A stretch of DNA of 64,000 nt from Nautilus pompilius (taxonomy: Eukaryota; Mollusca; Cephalopoda; Nautilida; Nautilidae): the NCBI GenBank assembly GCA_018389105.1, contig JACATO010001559.1, forward strand, positions 124,001-188,000, in the 5' to 3' direction. The first letter of the stretch is position 1; every line of letters starts with the position of its first letter. A model generated the notes under the pieces. It saw only the letters and a program-made list of their open reading frames with translations, did not search any database and had not been told where the DNA came from. The translations under genes and the position numbers were made by a program. Positions 22,690 through 35,047 of the stretch are shown here, one piece after another.

Positions 22690-25190
22690 CCATTATACTC
22701 ATGCAAAGAACAAATAATTTACTTTTTTATATGCCTCAACTAACAGAGAGAAATGTAGTAGAAATTCACCAGTTCTACCTAGATTGTCTAGAAAATATAA
22801 TAGTAAATTAAAATTTTTAAAAGTCTGCATCAGAATTAAAATAACTTCTGTAATTTATGCAGATTTTTAAAGTGATTTTGCCAAAAGTAGAAGAACATAC
22901 CGAAAGCACAAAATATTATTAAAATATTCTATCATCAATTCTGTTATTATAATGACTGATAAGGAAAAATATATATGTTCTCCTTAGAGCTAAAACTGAA
23001 AACGTTGATACATTGATAATATCTTTATAAAATGCATTTTAAAAATTCATAAAGTGTATTCAATTCTCAAAAATTCAAGAGATATAATTTATACAGGTGA
23101 AGATCAGATTACTTTATAGCTTCTGAATTTTGCCATATCTGTGGTGAATCTTTTATTGTCGAAGATAAAATTTAAAGACGCAGCCCATGATGAATGCAAT
23201 CTAAAGTTCAGATACCCCAATCGCAAACCCGTTATATTTCTTAATTTATTTAATTTTAATGCGCATCTCTTCTTTGTAGATAATCGAAAGAAGTTTCTCT
23301 ATTATACCACAATCAGCCGAAAAGTATATTTCGTTTAGAGAACGTGTTGATAAAGAGATAGCTGACGATAAAGTAATAACCAAAGGGAAATATCTAAAAC
23401 CGATCGACAATTTTAATAAGTATAATGTACTTGCTAGTGAATTAACAAAAGAAAATTTTTACAATAAATTAGATGAAAAGAGCATCTCAAACTTCGATTT
23501 TGAGTATCATAAGAATATCAAATATTCATCACTCAAACATTAGGAAAGTATAGTGAAATCAATCTTAAATCTGTCATATTAATTTTGGCTGATGTATTTA
23601 AAAGCTTTAGAATTCTGTGTCAAAAGGCTTATACATTAGATCCATATCAATTTTAGCCTGAAATGCTTATTTAAAGATGAATAGAGTTAGATATTTAAAC
23701 AGATTATGGAATGTTATTTTGATAGAACGAAGCATTACAGGTGTAATGCCTATCGTACCGCATATGCTCGCTACATCTAACAACCCCAATGTATGTATAT
23801 ATAAATGAGATAGAACCGTTCAAAGTATTTAACACAGATTTAATTGTCGGGAGAAAAGTATCAGATCTGATCTCGGGAGATGTTGTAAAATTAGATGATC
23901 AGGGGCGTAAGATTTCAAATATAAATCATGACTCAACAGCCTTACATCATTTACTTAAATGCGGGCACCCTGCAAGATCGCACTGTGTGCTAAACTCTCC
24001 CAGCGGATGGATTAAGGTGGGTAGAGCTACAAGATTTAAAACGCTATAAAAATATCATTACAAAAAATAAAACCGGATTCATCAACAGGTTTGATACCTA
24101 AAGTATACTTAGAATACCCCAAAGAATTGCACAACCATCATATCCGGATGTAAACTTTCAAAGTGTTAACCCTTCTTTACGCTGTACACTATTAAAATAT
24201 CCAGCTGTAATTTTCTATAAGTATGAAGATAAAAAAACAAACACATGGAGTTATTACTTTTAAAATCGATTTGCTCGGTTAAAATCCTATATTGAGATAA
24301 ATACTGGTTTGAGGACAAAAGGATTTTAATAAGTTAATGGATAATTCTATTTATGGTGAACTGTAAAATATTTAAGAAAACGAACAGCAGTTGTAAGAGT
24401 TTGTTTACCCGAGTATCCTAAAAATGCACGTGTTAATTAAATTAACAAACACCACATTAATCGTATTATTAACAAAAACCTGGGTTCTTTTACATATCAA
24501 ACAACAAAGTTTTAGATTAATCAAAACAGGTACTGTATGAATTTAAATTCAATTGTATCAAATAAAAATCAAAAGTAATCTAACATTACTATTTTCAAAT
24601 ACGGATTCGGCCGGGCAGTGTGTGTGGCTCAGTGGTGAGGGTGTTGGCTTCGGGACTGAAGGGTCCCGGGTTCGATCCCCGCTGCTGGCACATTGTTGTG
24701 ACCCTTGAGCGAGGTGCTTTACTGGCATCGCTGGTGGGGGGAGTGGCCTGTACAGGAGCTCGGGCGGCAGGGGGCGCTCTATAGCCATGACAGGGGCGAG
24801 TCTCCTATGACGAGGAAAAGTCAGAAGAATAAACCGCTGCTGAAGACGGATGTGCGCATAACCGACGGTACAACGCATCCCACTCTCATGAAATGAGTGA
24901 TCGAAGTAGAGATACGGATTCTTTGTGTTGCCACATTAGAAACAGAAGATATATCCAAGGATAGAAAAGGATTTCTCTAACACTTCTGCTGATTCGGTAA
25001 GCTAAACCTTTAGAATGAGAAAAGTTGTGGAAGACAGAAAAGATGAATACGCAAGAGAAATACATGAATGGATTATAAAGAGATTTTAAAAAAAGAACTG
25101 TAATTAAAAAAGAATTAAGACAACAAAATTATATAGACACCTTATACTATATAAAATATTAATTTAATTAGACTGTAAAGAGTAAAATAA
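22690..25190 (+). pseudogene. Decayed Polinton/Maverick-type protein-primed family-B DNA polymerase
   Basis: No single frame is intact, but motifs of the polymerase encoded by Polintons and adintovirus-like elements occur in the right order across shifting frames. They are: exonuclease I-like VIYADF (22850-22867, then a stop where an acidic residue is expected); a CHIC then H...C zinc-like pair (23131-23199); exonuclease II-like NLFNFNAHLF (23243-23272); EKYISF (23319-23336); LADVFKSFR..C..AY.LDP (23585-23647, ending in a stop); palm motif A region YIIYLNAG (23943-23966); LEYPKELH (24109-24132); motif B KLMDNSIYG (24331-24357); and motif C DTDSL (24911-24925). A C-terminal KKELRQQNYIDTLY-like stretch follows near 25100. 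Frame changes and stops interrupt it many times, and a SINE splits motif C. The intact enzyme would copy the element using a protein primer. This copy cannot be functional. The ends are approximate. Confidence 0.85.
24609..24911 (+). mobile_element. tRNA-derived SINE, about 303 bp, with 10-bp target-site duplication
   Basis: The 5' part is tRNA-like: an RNA polymerase III A-box TGGCTCAGTGG (24625-24635) and a perfect B-box GGTTCGATCCC (24669-24679). It is followed by a body including CCCTTGAGCGAGGTGCTTTA, which resembles the central domain of V-SINEs (inference). The exact 10-mer ATACGGATTC flanks it at 24599-24608 and 24912-24921. There is no long poly-A tail; the 3' end is GATCGAAGTAGAG. 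The perfect duplication indicates a fairly recent insertion. The antisense open frame over it is typical SINE read-through and not a gene. Confidence 0.9.
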
Positions 25191-25230
25191 TTTAGATTAC
25201 AAGCAATGAGACAATCATATTTTGGTGAAG

Positions 25231-25317
25231 ATGTCAGAGTCTAGTTTTTACCTTCAGATCCAATTTGTTAACCGAAAGGGGCAGGTGACTTTTAGCATTC
25301 AGATCAGCTGTAAATAA
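25231..25317 (+). pseudogene. Possible start of a second element gene
   Basis: Immediately after the polymerase remnant, on the same strand, an ATG opens 28 codons (MSESSFYLQI...) before a stop. Composition matches the AT-rich element. It may be the 5' end of a decayed structural gene, but it is too short for a firm call. Confidence 0.25.
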
Positions 25318-25875
25318 TATCATTATTAATCGGTAATTAATTGTTTAGATTAAATTAACATTATAAATATTCTTAAAATTATTGTTTCAGATAGAAGAAA
25401 ACTGGACAATTAGTAAAACCCAAAGATCCGCATAATTTTGTTTTATTATTAAAATCTTGAAGTTTTGCAGCAGATTTTTATCCAACACTAAATTTAGATT
25501 CTACAAAACAGTATGAAAATTGCTCTGAATAAGCTTGAAACTTGTTACTTTTTTATCAAAAGTTTACGATACAGATAATATTTTGTAACTACAATGTCGA
25601 TAATGCGACTACTTGGACTATGTTAGCATTAGACACTACAAATTATTTTGAACTTACACAAATTAGCTTCGAGATGAAGTTCTGTCGGTTGGATTAAATT
25701 TGAGGCAAGTTTAAAAGAAAGATGAATTTAAAAGAAAATTAAATGCTTAAGAGAAAGAATAGGGTTGAAAGCAAATAGATTATAGGAAGAGGGTTGGTTG
25801 GTATTCCACGAGCACTTTTAGCAGACTGAGCAGATGATTTTAATAATCAAAAAAAAGAAACACTAAAAGTTATCG

Positions 25876-26860
25876 TTGATGATGCTGAACGTATTACCAA
25901 AGTTAAGTAAAAACTATTATTCTTTTGAAAGTAAGCCAAGAACAATAGATATTAATTTTACTAATTCGCAAATTAAATCTTTTATTCAGAGAACAAATGC
26001 TTTAAATGCTAGATCAGGAATTAACGGATTTGGAAAAAAAAATTTTTTTTTAAATAGAATTAAAATGGGGAAGAGATTTCATATAATCAACAAAACAACA
26101 ACAACAACAACAACAGTATAAAATCATCTGAGTTGCTATGTAATCAACTAAAATTTCTAAGAAATTAATAAAGTTGTCACCTAATCAGTTTGGCTTTTAA
26201 CATTTTAAAAATATTTTGAATGAAATTTATTTACATCACAGAAAAGTTAATTATTGTTGAAACTACGACATATATATTTGTTGAAAATCTAAATGTTCGC
26301 AGTGCAGAAATTGATATTACAATTCAAAAATTAAGATATACGTTTTTTGCCACACAAAGCTGGAGTGTTGTTTGAAGGAGAACTTCAAAAAAGCTAATAA
26401 CGTGGATTATCGTGATGTTGATAACATGTTTGAAAAATAATGGTGTTTATCCGTGCCAAGCAACAACGATGAAAAGATTGATAACTTATACAGATTATTT
26501 TAATAAGTCGCACAGATTGAATCGATGCTTTTATGCAATCACGAGTGAAGCAGCTGCAGATGCTATTGTAAGGTTTAAAGCAAGGCATGAAAAATCAAAC
26601 TCCAAACATAGCTTTACCTTCTATCTTCCCCTAACTTACATCTTTGGGTTTTGTGAAAACTATTAAAAAAAAAAAATTGTGTACTGAATAAAGAATCAAA
26701 CTCTTCTGACAATGGAAGAAAATGGTTGCGCGATTTTAGAGCATATGGATTTGATGCTGGAAAAATGAATTAGATGAACATAGACCGCTATGTATACTGC
26801 ATATAGAGTTGTCTGATGGGCAGCAACTTAAATTTGTTAAGATGCTTGATAGTTATATTT
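25876..26860 (+). pseudogene. Decayed downstream gene of the Polinton-type element, possibly capsid
   Basis: Several overlapping open pieces lie on the same strand as the polymerase. One (26412-26666) ends with YLPLTYIFGFCENY. The following frames contain NGRKWLRDFRAYGFDAGKMN (26716-26775) with stops. Order and orientation after the polymerase, AT-rich codons and a hydrophobic aromatic-rich patch fit a structural (jelly-roll capsid-type) protein of Polintons. That assignment is from memory of family layout and not proved. Stops and frameshifts mean it is not functional. Confidence 0.4.
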
Positions 26861-26879
26861 AGGACGCCCAACTGGTAAC

Positions 26880-27240
26880 TTGGATGCCACTAAGAAACCC
26901 AACGTAGATAATGAAGTAAGCAAAAATATTCTTAAAGATAATATAGATTATGATAAGATAACTAATCTAGGTGTTCCAGCTAACAATAATGATGCAAAAC
27001 TGAAAAGTATAATAAAAAAAAAGAAAGAAAGACTCAGCAAGAAATATAAATCTATACAGTAAAAAAAACAACTGCACATCTGACAATGCCGACATCTGGA
27101 CCAGATGCTGCAAATGAAAACTTATGTTAGTAACGATGCGAGATACCTGAAACTAGATGGTTCTGTTGGTATGTCCGATAACATAGGTATGAAGTTAAAA
27201 TATATTATAGATGATGTAGAATCATCATCTGGCGATAGGA
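26880..27240 (+). pseudogene. AT-rich ORF fragments at the 3' side of the element
   Basis: A 60-codon Asn/Lys-rich frame (26880-27062) and a second piece (27105-27240) have the same base composition as the decayed element. No domain is recognised. The (ATT)n tract that follows may mark or obscure the element's end. Confidence 0.3.
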
Positions 27241-27241
27241 A

Positions 27242-27334
<93 letters not shown>

Positions 27335-27357
27335 TCTTATTATTAATGTTATTATTA

Positions 27358-27389
<32 letters not shown>

Positions 27390-27415
27390 ATTATTATTAT
27401 CTTATTATTATTATG
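27242..27415. repeat. (ATT)n microsatellite
   Basis: About 170 bp of mostly ATT units with a few interruptions. Poly-Tyr/Leu/Ile open frames across it are artefacts. Confidence 0.95.
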
Positions 27416-28020
27416 CGTTGACGTTATTAGCAGTTGCGGCAACATCTTCAAATAACGCATCCGGCTATGGTGGGTAATTCATACTCACTGAACCATTGGT
27501 CTCTAAATCTACCGTCCACGACAGGCAATAAACGCAACATGTGAATTCTAAAATCATTGTTATCTGCTATGAATTTACTTATCGACGTTGGAATTGTCTG
27601 CAGTCTTTTGAAAAATGTCCTACAAAACCATTAAATGGAAATCTGTCTTGTCTGCTAAAGACTTTGTTCCTTGGTGTTTTCCTTTTGCATCTCTCCCAAA
27701 GAGAAGGTAGTTAATACATTTTTTAATAGGCACTTGTCGACCTGCACCTTAACAGCTCACGGACCACGGAGAAAAGGACAGCAGCGGTCAGCTGGGAAAT
27801 CCTTGTTAGCGTTTGGCATGTATATAGTAGGTGCACGGTTACGTATATTCCATCTAGCTTGTAGTGCAGTGACGATCTGAAATCTATTCGTGCGCGCGCA
27901 CTTCCGTTCCTCAGATGTACATTTCGTGCCTACATAACCGGACATGTGACCGGTGTACTGGTATTATTCAAACTGGCGAAACAAAGGGCTGACAGCTGAA
28001 TAGGGTCTTGTTTTCGTTTT

Positions 28021-28137
28021 GGTTTTTTTTTTTTTTTTTTTTTAAATACAAGGCATTTCGAGAAACGGGTATTATACCAGTGGCGAACGTGACAACAAAA
28101 AATGGAGGGGTGTTGTGTGTGTGTGTGTGTGTGCTGC

Positions 28138-28183
<46 letters not shown>

Positions 28184-28192
28184 TATTATTTA
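28021..28192. repeat. Poly-T, (GT)n and (TTA)n cluster
   Basis: A T-run at 28022-28043, (GT)n at 28113-28133 and (TTA)n at 28138-28192 lie within 175 bp. No coding sequence. Confidence 0.95.
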
Positions 28193-31022
28193 TGCTTTGC
28201 CACATCAAATGAAACCAAAAGCTTTCTTTGGGTAAACAGTCCTCAAAGGACGGACCGTTTCTAAACATCTGCAGCTACGTCTACACGTCGTGAGGCGGGT
28301 TAGGGTTTAACCCATCAAATATTTATCGAAGCCAGCGGAGCCTGTTCTGCATTTTCTTTCTTTCTTTCTTGTTCCACCCGGAAGACGAAGGAAAGTAATA
28401 AGCCACCGCGAGCTAGGTGTTCACTGCCATTCCCTCTGTCATTAATCTAGCGCGTACGGCGGGGACAGCCCGGGACAATATGCATAGAGAGGGCGGGGGT
28501 GGCATTATGGAAATATGTGCGGAATTGTTTGGGGGTTACCTTGCCTGCTAGTTAATAAATATTACTCAGGTAAATGAGCAAAGACGTGGAGCGAGCTACA
28601 GCAACTTTCTACAAGATGTAAAGTGTTTTGCTTGCGTAATTTGCGATGGTCAGCTGATTGTAGATTTCGCTCGTGAACAACGGACGTGTGAGTTAGATTG
28701 GATGGCTGCAAGAGCACGGTGAGTTTGCCATTGTTTTATGTACAATATAATAGATATTGTTTTCGAATCCATCTACTTTTATTTACTGTCAGCAGCATTC
28801 ACTGGTATTTAATACCACGAATCCCAATTTCTGTTTCTAAAAAGGGGGCGTGTCTATACACCAGCTCCACTGACAGCTAGAAGGGACCTCATGATTTTAA
28901 AACATTTTGAATTATACCAAATATGGGAATATCTGAAAACCCTTAAATTTTTTGGGGGGGGAGGGAGAAGCCTCGTTTATGGATCATTCTTCGATTATTA
29001 TTTATTTTTTCTAAAAAAAAATCTTAGGGATGAATCACTAGCATGGGAAATAATTCATTAGGGATCTTTAGGGTCCGATCAAGGCCGGGGATTGTCGAAC
29101 CAATATTTTGTAATCGCCTTAGTCTCGACAGATTTCAATAACTGGCCAGGAAACCGGTATTTTATACAAGCAGGCAACAACAAGAAAAGGGGGGGGAGCG
29201 ATTTCCACGACGACGGCAAGTGGCCTAAGAACGATGAACACGTCGAACGACGTCAGGCCGGGTGCTTGAGGAATCGCTGTCAGGTGATCCTTCGAAATCC
29301 GGACTCTCGTCAGTCAAAGCCATTTGAATTTCTTTAGCCCCCTCCTTTCCCCTTCCCCTCCCTCCACAAAAAATCGCTGCTGTCCGTTGCTTACGGCACG
29401 GGATATTCGATCAATACGCTTAACTTCACTATTCCTGTCAGCAGCTTTACTTCGAGAAGTTATCGAATAGCAAGTTGGAAACGGCGTGAATAACAAAAAA
29501 CATATTCGAACTGGAAGGAGGCCCGCGAAACTTTAAAGTGCGATGAACGGTTGAGGAACGAGTAGTGAAGTCTCCGAACTTTGCTGTAGACACAGATGAA
29601 TCATCGGATGGTGAACTAGTGGAGGAAACACACCTGAACTCGGAGATGCTGCTGAAGCGTTTTCAGAAAGTTCGGTTTTTTTTTTGCATGGGAAGGCAAC
29701 GACAGATGTTTAAGCTGCATGTATTCGATGATAAGTCTTCGATTGTCTGTTCGGAAAAAGGAGTCTAATAAGTATAAGGACATGCAGATTTAAATGTTTC
29801 AGGTCTCGATCATAAAATCCGCGGGGATATTACTAATTTTGTAAGATGGTCAACAGTCAAACAGCATTGTGGTTGACGGAATGACCGACGAAGACGAGAA
29901 GCGGTGTTGGTCTTCCATTGAGATTGCAGGGGTTTTTTTTGAGAATTTTGTCGGATTTTATTCCGTCGAAGACAAATTGGCGGTTATTTTAGTCTGGGCG
30001 CTATTATTGTCGCTGCTGCAAATTTTTTTTTTTGATAATCAATCAGGCTAGGGTTGTTAATAATGCGCTCGAGGCGACTTATGACATCTGCCAGCTGATT
30101 GGGCACTCTCCAAGGCGAGGATCGTTGTTCATCGGGCCGAAATCTGAACTGAACCAGGTTCTCGTCGGATTTCTGCACAGTGTCTGGTGTTCTACAAGAT
30201 GAACAGTCCGAGTTTAACAGTGTTGGGAGCATTTTTGACAATTAGAATATTCTCATGAATGTGTGAGATACTTCCCTCAAGTATGGTGGACGTAGGCTAA
30301 AAAAAAAAAGAAAAAGATAGGAAAAAAAAATCAAATTTCGTAGGCAATAAATAGGGTTAGCAAGAAGTAGGGGTCAAAGTGCATATAACTGGTATTGAAT
30401 CTCACCTGGCCGATTTCAATCTGTGGGAGGATTTTACTTCCGTGTTTAGTCCTTAAACCTGCCTGTCAACCATAAGAAAGACCTCGGAATGCAAAATCAT
30501 CGGTACTGGTTGACATAATGTTGCGTCACTAACACTCAAGACCCTTCCGATAGTAGGAACAACAGAGATTTTATTATTTATTCGACGAGGAAATTACTTC
30601 ACATCGGCAAACGTTTAGAGTAGACAAACCTAAATTTCTGCGAAGACGATAGATACCCATTCCCTTTAAAAGTAGCAGTGTAACAGTATAATTCGATGAG
30701 ATCTTAAATCGACGCAAATATTTTCATGTTCTGAGCAAAACGATTTCAAGTAATTTTGCAATTTGCAAGACTTTCTTTTGCATATCTTTTTTAAAAGAGA
30801 GCTTCGCCAAACAATTAGAAGCAGTGCATTTCCCGAAAAATCGGATTTCTTTAAGGAACTGTTACCTACTCGGCTTAAGGCTTTGGCTGGTAAAATTTCG
30901 TGACCTCATCTCCCAGTTAGGAAGGAGGCGATATTTAGTATTTTGCTAACCAGTAAAAGGTCTTCGTGCGGATTTTTCTCTGAAGTGTCTATTGCACTAA
31001 AACTAATTCTGGTGAGGTGCAC
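28193..31022. other. Intergenic interval with one exon-start-like site
   Basis: An ATG at 28702 is followed by GCTGCAAGAGCACG and a strong donor GTGAGT at 28719, which would make a 17-nt first coding segment. There is no other support. No further gene is recognised. Confidence 0.4.
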
Positions 31023-31040
31023 TATATATTATATATATAC

Positions 31041-31073
<33 letters not shown>
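31023..31073. repeat. (TA)n-(GA)n microsatellite
   Basis: An AT tract at 31023-31039 is followed by (GA)n at 31042-31072. Confidence 0.9.
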
Positions 31074-31075
<2 letters not shown>

Positions 31076-34000
31076 TGTATGGTAAGACACTAAAAACGTG
31101 ACTCAGATCAATCAAGACGTAGGACATTTTAAAATTTGGCAGTCAGGGGCATAGAAAACATCAATCATAATTTAAAGATAAGAAAAGCATTCACCAAAGT
31201 ATAAACTATTAGGATTTGGGCAGTATGGTAACACTCTAATTCATGCTGTGCTAATTACATGTAGAAGAAATAGAATCAAAGCATCATGTTGTTTGATTTC
31301 GGTTTTCTAACATGGTCTGGTGACGCACAAAAGCCAGTTGCGTGGTTACATTGAGCTCCGGTTCGGCCATTTTCGTGTCCTCCATCCGGTGGGTCAGGGA
31401 TGCGGTAAACCACAAATTTCAAAACGTCTCCGGAAGATGAATGGTCGGACCAAGACAGAATCGTCGCTTTCGCGGTTCTTGTTTTGAAAAAAAAAAACTG
31501 CTTCCGAAATTTTTCTTTCGTTAAGATCGGACGGTTGATGTTCGATGCTTGATTTGCATCGAGATTAAGTGACACGGTTTAAATAGGACCGAGAACAGTG
31601 TGACTTAGGTTTCAAAGCGTTAGTCATTTTAACCCTCTCCCCACCACCGACCGACCGACCTCTTTAATTAACCGCATGAAGTCTCCACCGTTAATAAGGT
31701 TTAACCCTGAGCCCATATAGCGTCAGGTGCCAAAAACAAAAAAAAAACCGAACTCAGTTGACGAAACACCAGCAGCACTTACCGTAATCGCACGGAGCGT
31801 CAGTGCGATTTAATGTTATCCGGCGCGAGTAGTCGCTTCATTATTCAGAAGTGCAGCGATAAGAAACTTCAGTCTCAAAGGGTTTAGCTTAGACACAGGT
31901 GCGAGACGCCTGGTAGTCATCCGAAATGACTTCCGCGGTTTCGGGGCTTATCGATTACCTATATTGTTCCCTGATACGTCGTACATCCACAAAGAAACCA
32001 TAGCAGACTCTCCCATCCATAAAAAGGGGGATAGCCCTAGAATTTTAGCAGAAGTATGATTCATCGCTTGCAAGACTCCCGTCGGCCGGCTTGCCCGCGC
32101 CGTGGATAGTAGTAACTCTTGGCCAGGTGAGCTGGCGGGTTAATTACCATTCAGGTGATTCTGACAAGAAATTGGGCGTGGAGATTAATGACTCGCAATC
32201 AGACGCGATTAAATCTTCACCATCTCACGTTGTACTCTTCTCGGCACCCTCTACGGGGGGTGGGGGAAGAGCAAACCCCACCCGCCCCTTCTGTGTTGTA
32301 CCAAGGGCACTACTTCCTGTCCTCCTCCCTCCCTCCCGACCAGGTAAACGCGAACTCCGATGACAGATATGTTCCAGTGACAAGGCCGATTGTTGCCGGC
32401 TCCGTTCCGTCTCATTCTTATCAATAATCGCGCCTCGTAACAGATCGATACCAATACGGTCGCCATGCCGTCTTTCCTACGCGTTCTTTTAAAGGTTCTG
32501 AAAAAGGACAACATAAAGACCTAACGTGCTGTAGTAATTAAAGCCCCGTTAATGGAGTCAACAGAAGAAGGAATCTCCCGGACACGCACTTCCAAACCAG
32601 AACTGTTTTCGTCCATACATCACGCGAGGAAACCTCAGTCCCAAGCTACAGCAGAACGAAGCAGTGGTTATATGCCGTAAGGGGGCGCGCGGGATGCTGA
32701 TCGAAAAAAAATAAAAGAAAGAAGAAAGAAGCAAAAGTAAAAAAAAAAAAAACAGCAGTGCGATAAAATTAAAACCCTGCTCCCTAGGCCCTGATAACAC
32801 GTGGACTCAACCGGAGGCCAGAGAAGTATTGCGTGCCACCTTTAGAAACTCGCTCGACGTCGAGACTCCGCTTCCGTATGCTTTGGATAAACAGGAGCTT
32901 GTCACGTGGGCAGTCTCCGCCATATCAACTTCGATACGATGGATAGCGACGGCAAGTCTTTCGTGTTCTTCAATTCAGTACCACTGGAGAAAAGACGCGT
33001 GTCCCGAGACTTCAGACACGATTATAAACTAAAAGACCACCTTTACTTGGCGTTTTCACGAAGTTTGCTATCTTTCACATCTAATGTTAAGTAAATTCCA
33101 CGTAGAGATTGGTGATACTCGTTTAGTTCTATTACGATAGACATTAGAGAACTGGTCGTCAGCGAGTACTTCCAAGTCATCCCTCTCCTCTTTTAACAAC
33201 CTCAGAGCACCATTCTTTCATGCACTTGTAATCACGCCCGCCGCCAGTGATATTTCATTCTTTATTAGGTTCAACTTTAAACGCATCAACAACCAATCAT
33301 CCCGACCTACGTTACACCGCGCATACGTGCGTATGTCATGCGCCGGATGGCGCATGAATCTGCCGAACATGTCGCGGGTAGCCTATGTCACTTTATCATA
33401 CTAGTAGTAGACTAAGCATTAGCAGTCGCGTGGCAGAATTCTGAATTGTCCAAAGAGCTTACCCGGTTAGCTGCAAGCTAATGATGCTTTACGTGTTCAA
33501 TTAGATATCCAAGAACACATGTCCGGCGAGGAAGAAACTATCACAAGCAACTTTCTATTTTATTATTTGCATAACTCGTAATATATGAAGAAAAAAGAAA
33601 TTTTTTGGTGCGATGTACTACAAGACTTTTATATTCTCTGCTCTACACACCGGCCTTTTAGTGAAGCTGTTATAACAGAAATTCCGTCAAGACCTCTTGC
33701 TCTTCATCCTGAAATCACCGAGTAACTATCCAACAGCAGCTGCATCCTTCTTGGCCTTTTGGAAAACATCAAAACGAAGATCTCTCGCCATTGCAGTCTC
33801 ATAATCCCGGGAGGGGGGGGGCAAAATCAGGCCCCAGTAATTTACCTCACTTGTAAACTTTAAAAAGACAGCGATTCAACGAATCGTGGAAACATGAATT
33901 CTTTTTTTAAAAAAGCTTTTAATTTTGATATTTTTGAAGATAACGTGTTTCGAATAAGACGAGTTTGCGATTTTGTAATCAGAACGTTTTCAGGCAACGA

Positions 34001-34110
34001 ACGTTAATGATTAATGCTAACTGTTACTTTAGCGTAGGGTAATGAAAACAACTCGCGAATCCGACTTTTCAACAGTAAGACATCTTAATTCTATTAAAAA
34101 TTAAATGGAG
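31074..34110. other. Intergenic interval, moderately GC-rich patch at 32.1-32.5 kb
   Basis: TTGGCCAG|GTGAGC at 32126 is a good splice donor after an open frame (LPAPWIVVTLGQ), and ACCAG|GTAAAC lies at 32343. Both sit in a CpG-richer patch that might be a promoter or first-exon region. No acceptor or domain could be paired with them. Confidence 0.35.
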
Positions 34111-34968
34111 CAACTCCTCTCTCTCTCTCTCTCTCTCTCTGTACTGACGCCATATCTGTCTCTGTAGTGACGTCACATCTCTCTGTTCTGATGACATAAT
34201 TTCTCTCTCTCTCGCTGTACTGACGCCATATCTGTCTCTGTAGTGACGTCAAATCTCTCTGTTCTGATGACAATTTCTCTCTCTCTCTCGCTGTACTGAC
34301 GCCATATCTGTCTCTGTAGTGACGTAACGTCTCTCTCTATATTGATGATGTAATACCTCTCTGTACTGACGGCATATCTCTCTATGGTGATGCAATGTTC
34401 TCTCTGTACTGACGTCACATCTCTCTGTTCTGATAACATAATTTCTCTCTCTGGCTGTACTGACGCCATATCTGTCTCTGTAGTGACGTAACGTCTCTCT
34501 CTATATTGATGATGTAATACCTCTCTGTACTGACGGCATATCTCTCTATGGTGATGCAATGTTCTCTCTGTACTGACGTCACATCTCTCTGTTCTGATAA
34601 CATAATTTCTCTCTCTGGCTGTACTGACGCCATATCTGTCTCTGTAGTGACGTAACGTCTCTCTCTATATTGATGATGTAATACCTCTCTGTACTGACGG
34701 CATATCTCTCTATGGTGATGCAATGTTCTCTCTGTACTGACGTCACATCTCTCTGTTCTGATGACATAATTTCTCTCTCTCGCTGTACTGACGCCATATT
34801 TGTCTCTGTAGTGACAATGTCTCTCTCTATATATTATGATGTAATACCTCTCTGTACTGACGGCATATCTCTCTATGGTGATGCGCAATGTTCTCTCTCT
34901 GTACTGATGACGCAATCTCTCTCTGTACTGACGTCACATCTCTGCTATGATGACATAATTTCTCTCTC

Positions 34969-35046
<78 letters not shown>

Positions 35047-35047
35047 A
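34111..35047. repeat. CT-rich minisatellite E with 164-bp higher-order unit
   Basis: Basic units of about 27-30 bp resemble CTGTACTGACGTCACATCT, alternating with variants GACGCCATATCTG, GTAGTGACGTAACG and TGATGATGTAATAC. The phrase ATTGATGATGTAATAC recurs at 34341, 34505 and 34669, so a 164-bp higher-order unit is repeated at least three times, with a diverged fourth copy near 34830. Full TGACGTCA octamers occur in several units. A pure (CT)n run closes the array (34970-35046). Open frames here are artefacts. Confidence 0.9.

Noticed and set aside
24609..24690. Functional tRNA gene
   Set aside because: A- and B-boxes are good, but the segment is the head of a 303-bp SINE bounded by a target duplication, and the cloverleaf arms do not pair well.
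24558..24878. 106-codon minus-strand frame
   Set aside because: It is the antisense of the SINE, a common false gene.
34173..34915. Overlapping minus-strand frames rich in Arg/Glu/Tyr
   Set aside because: Artefacts of minisatellite E; the same applies to 14844-15209 and to both strands of 53653-53974.
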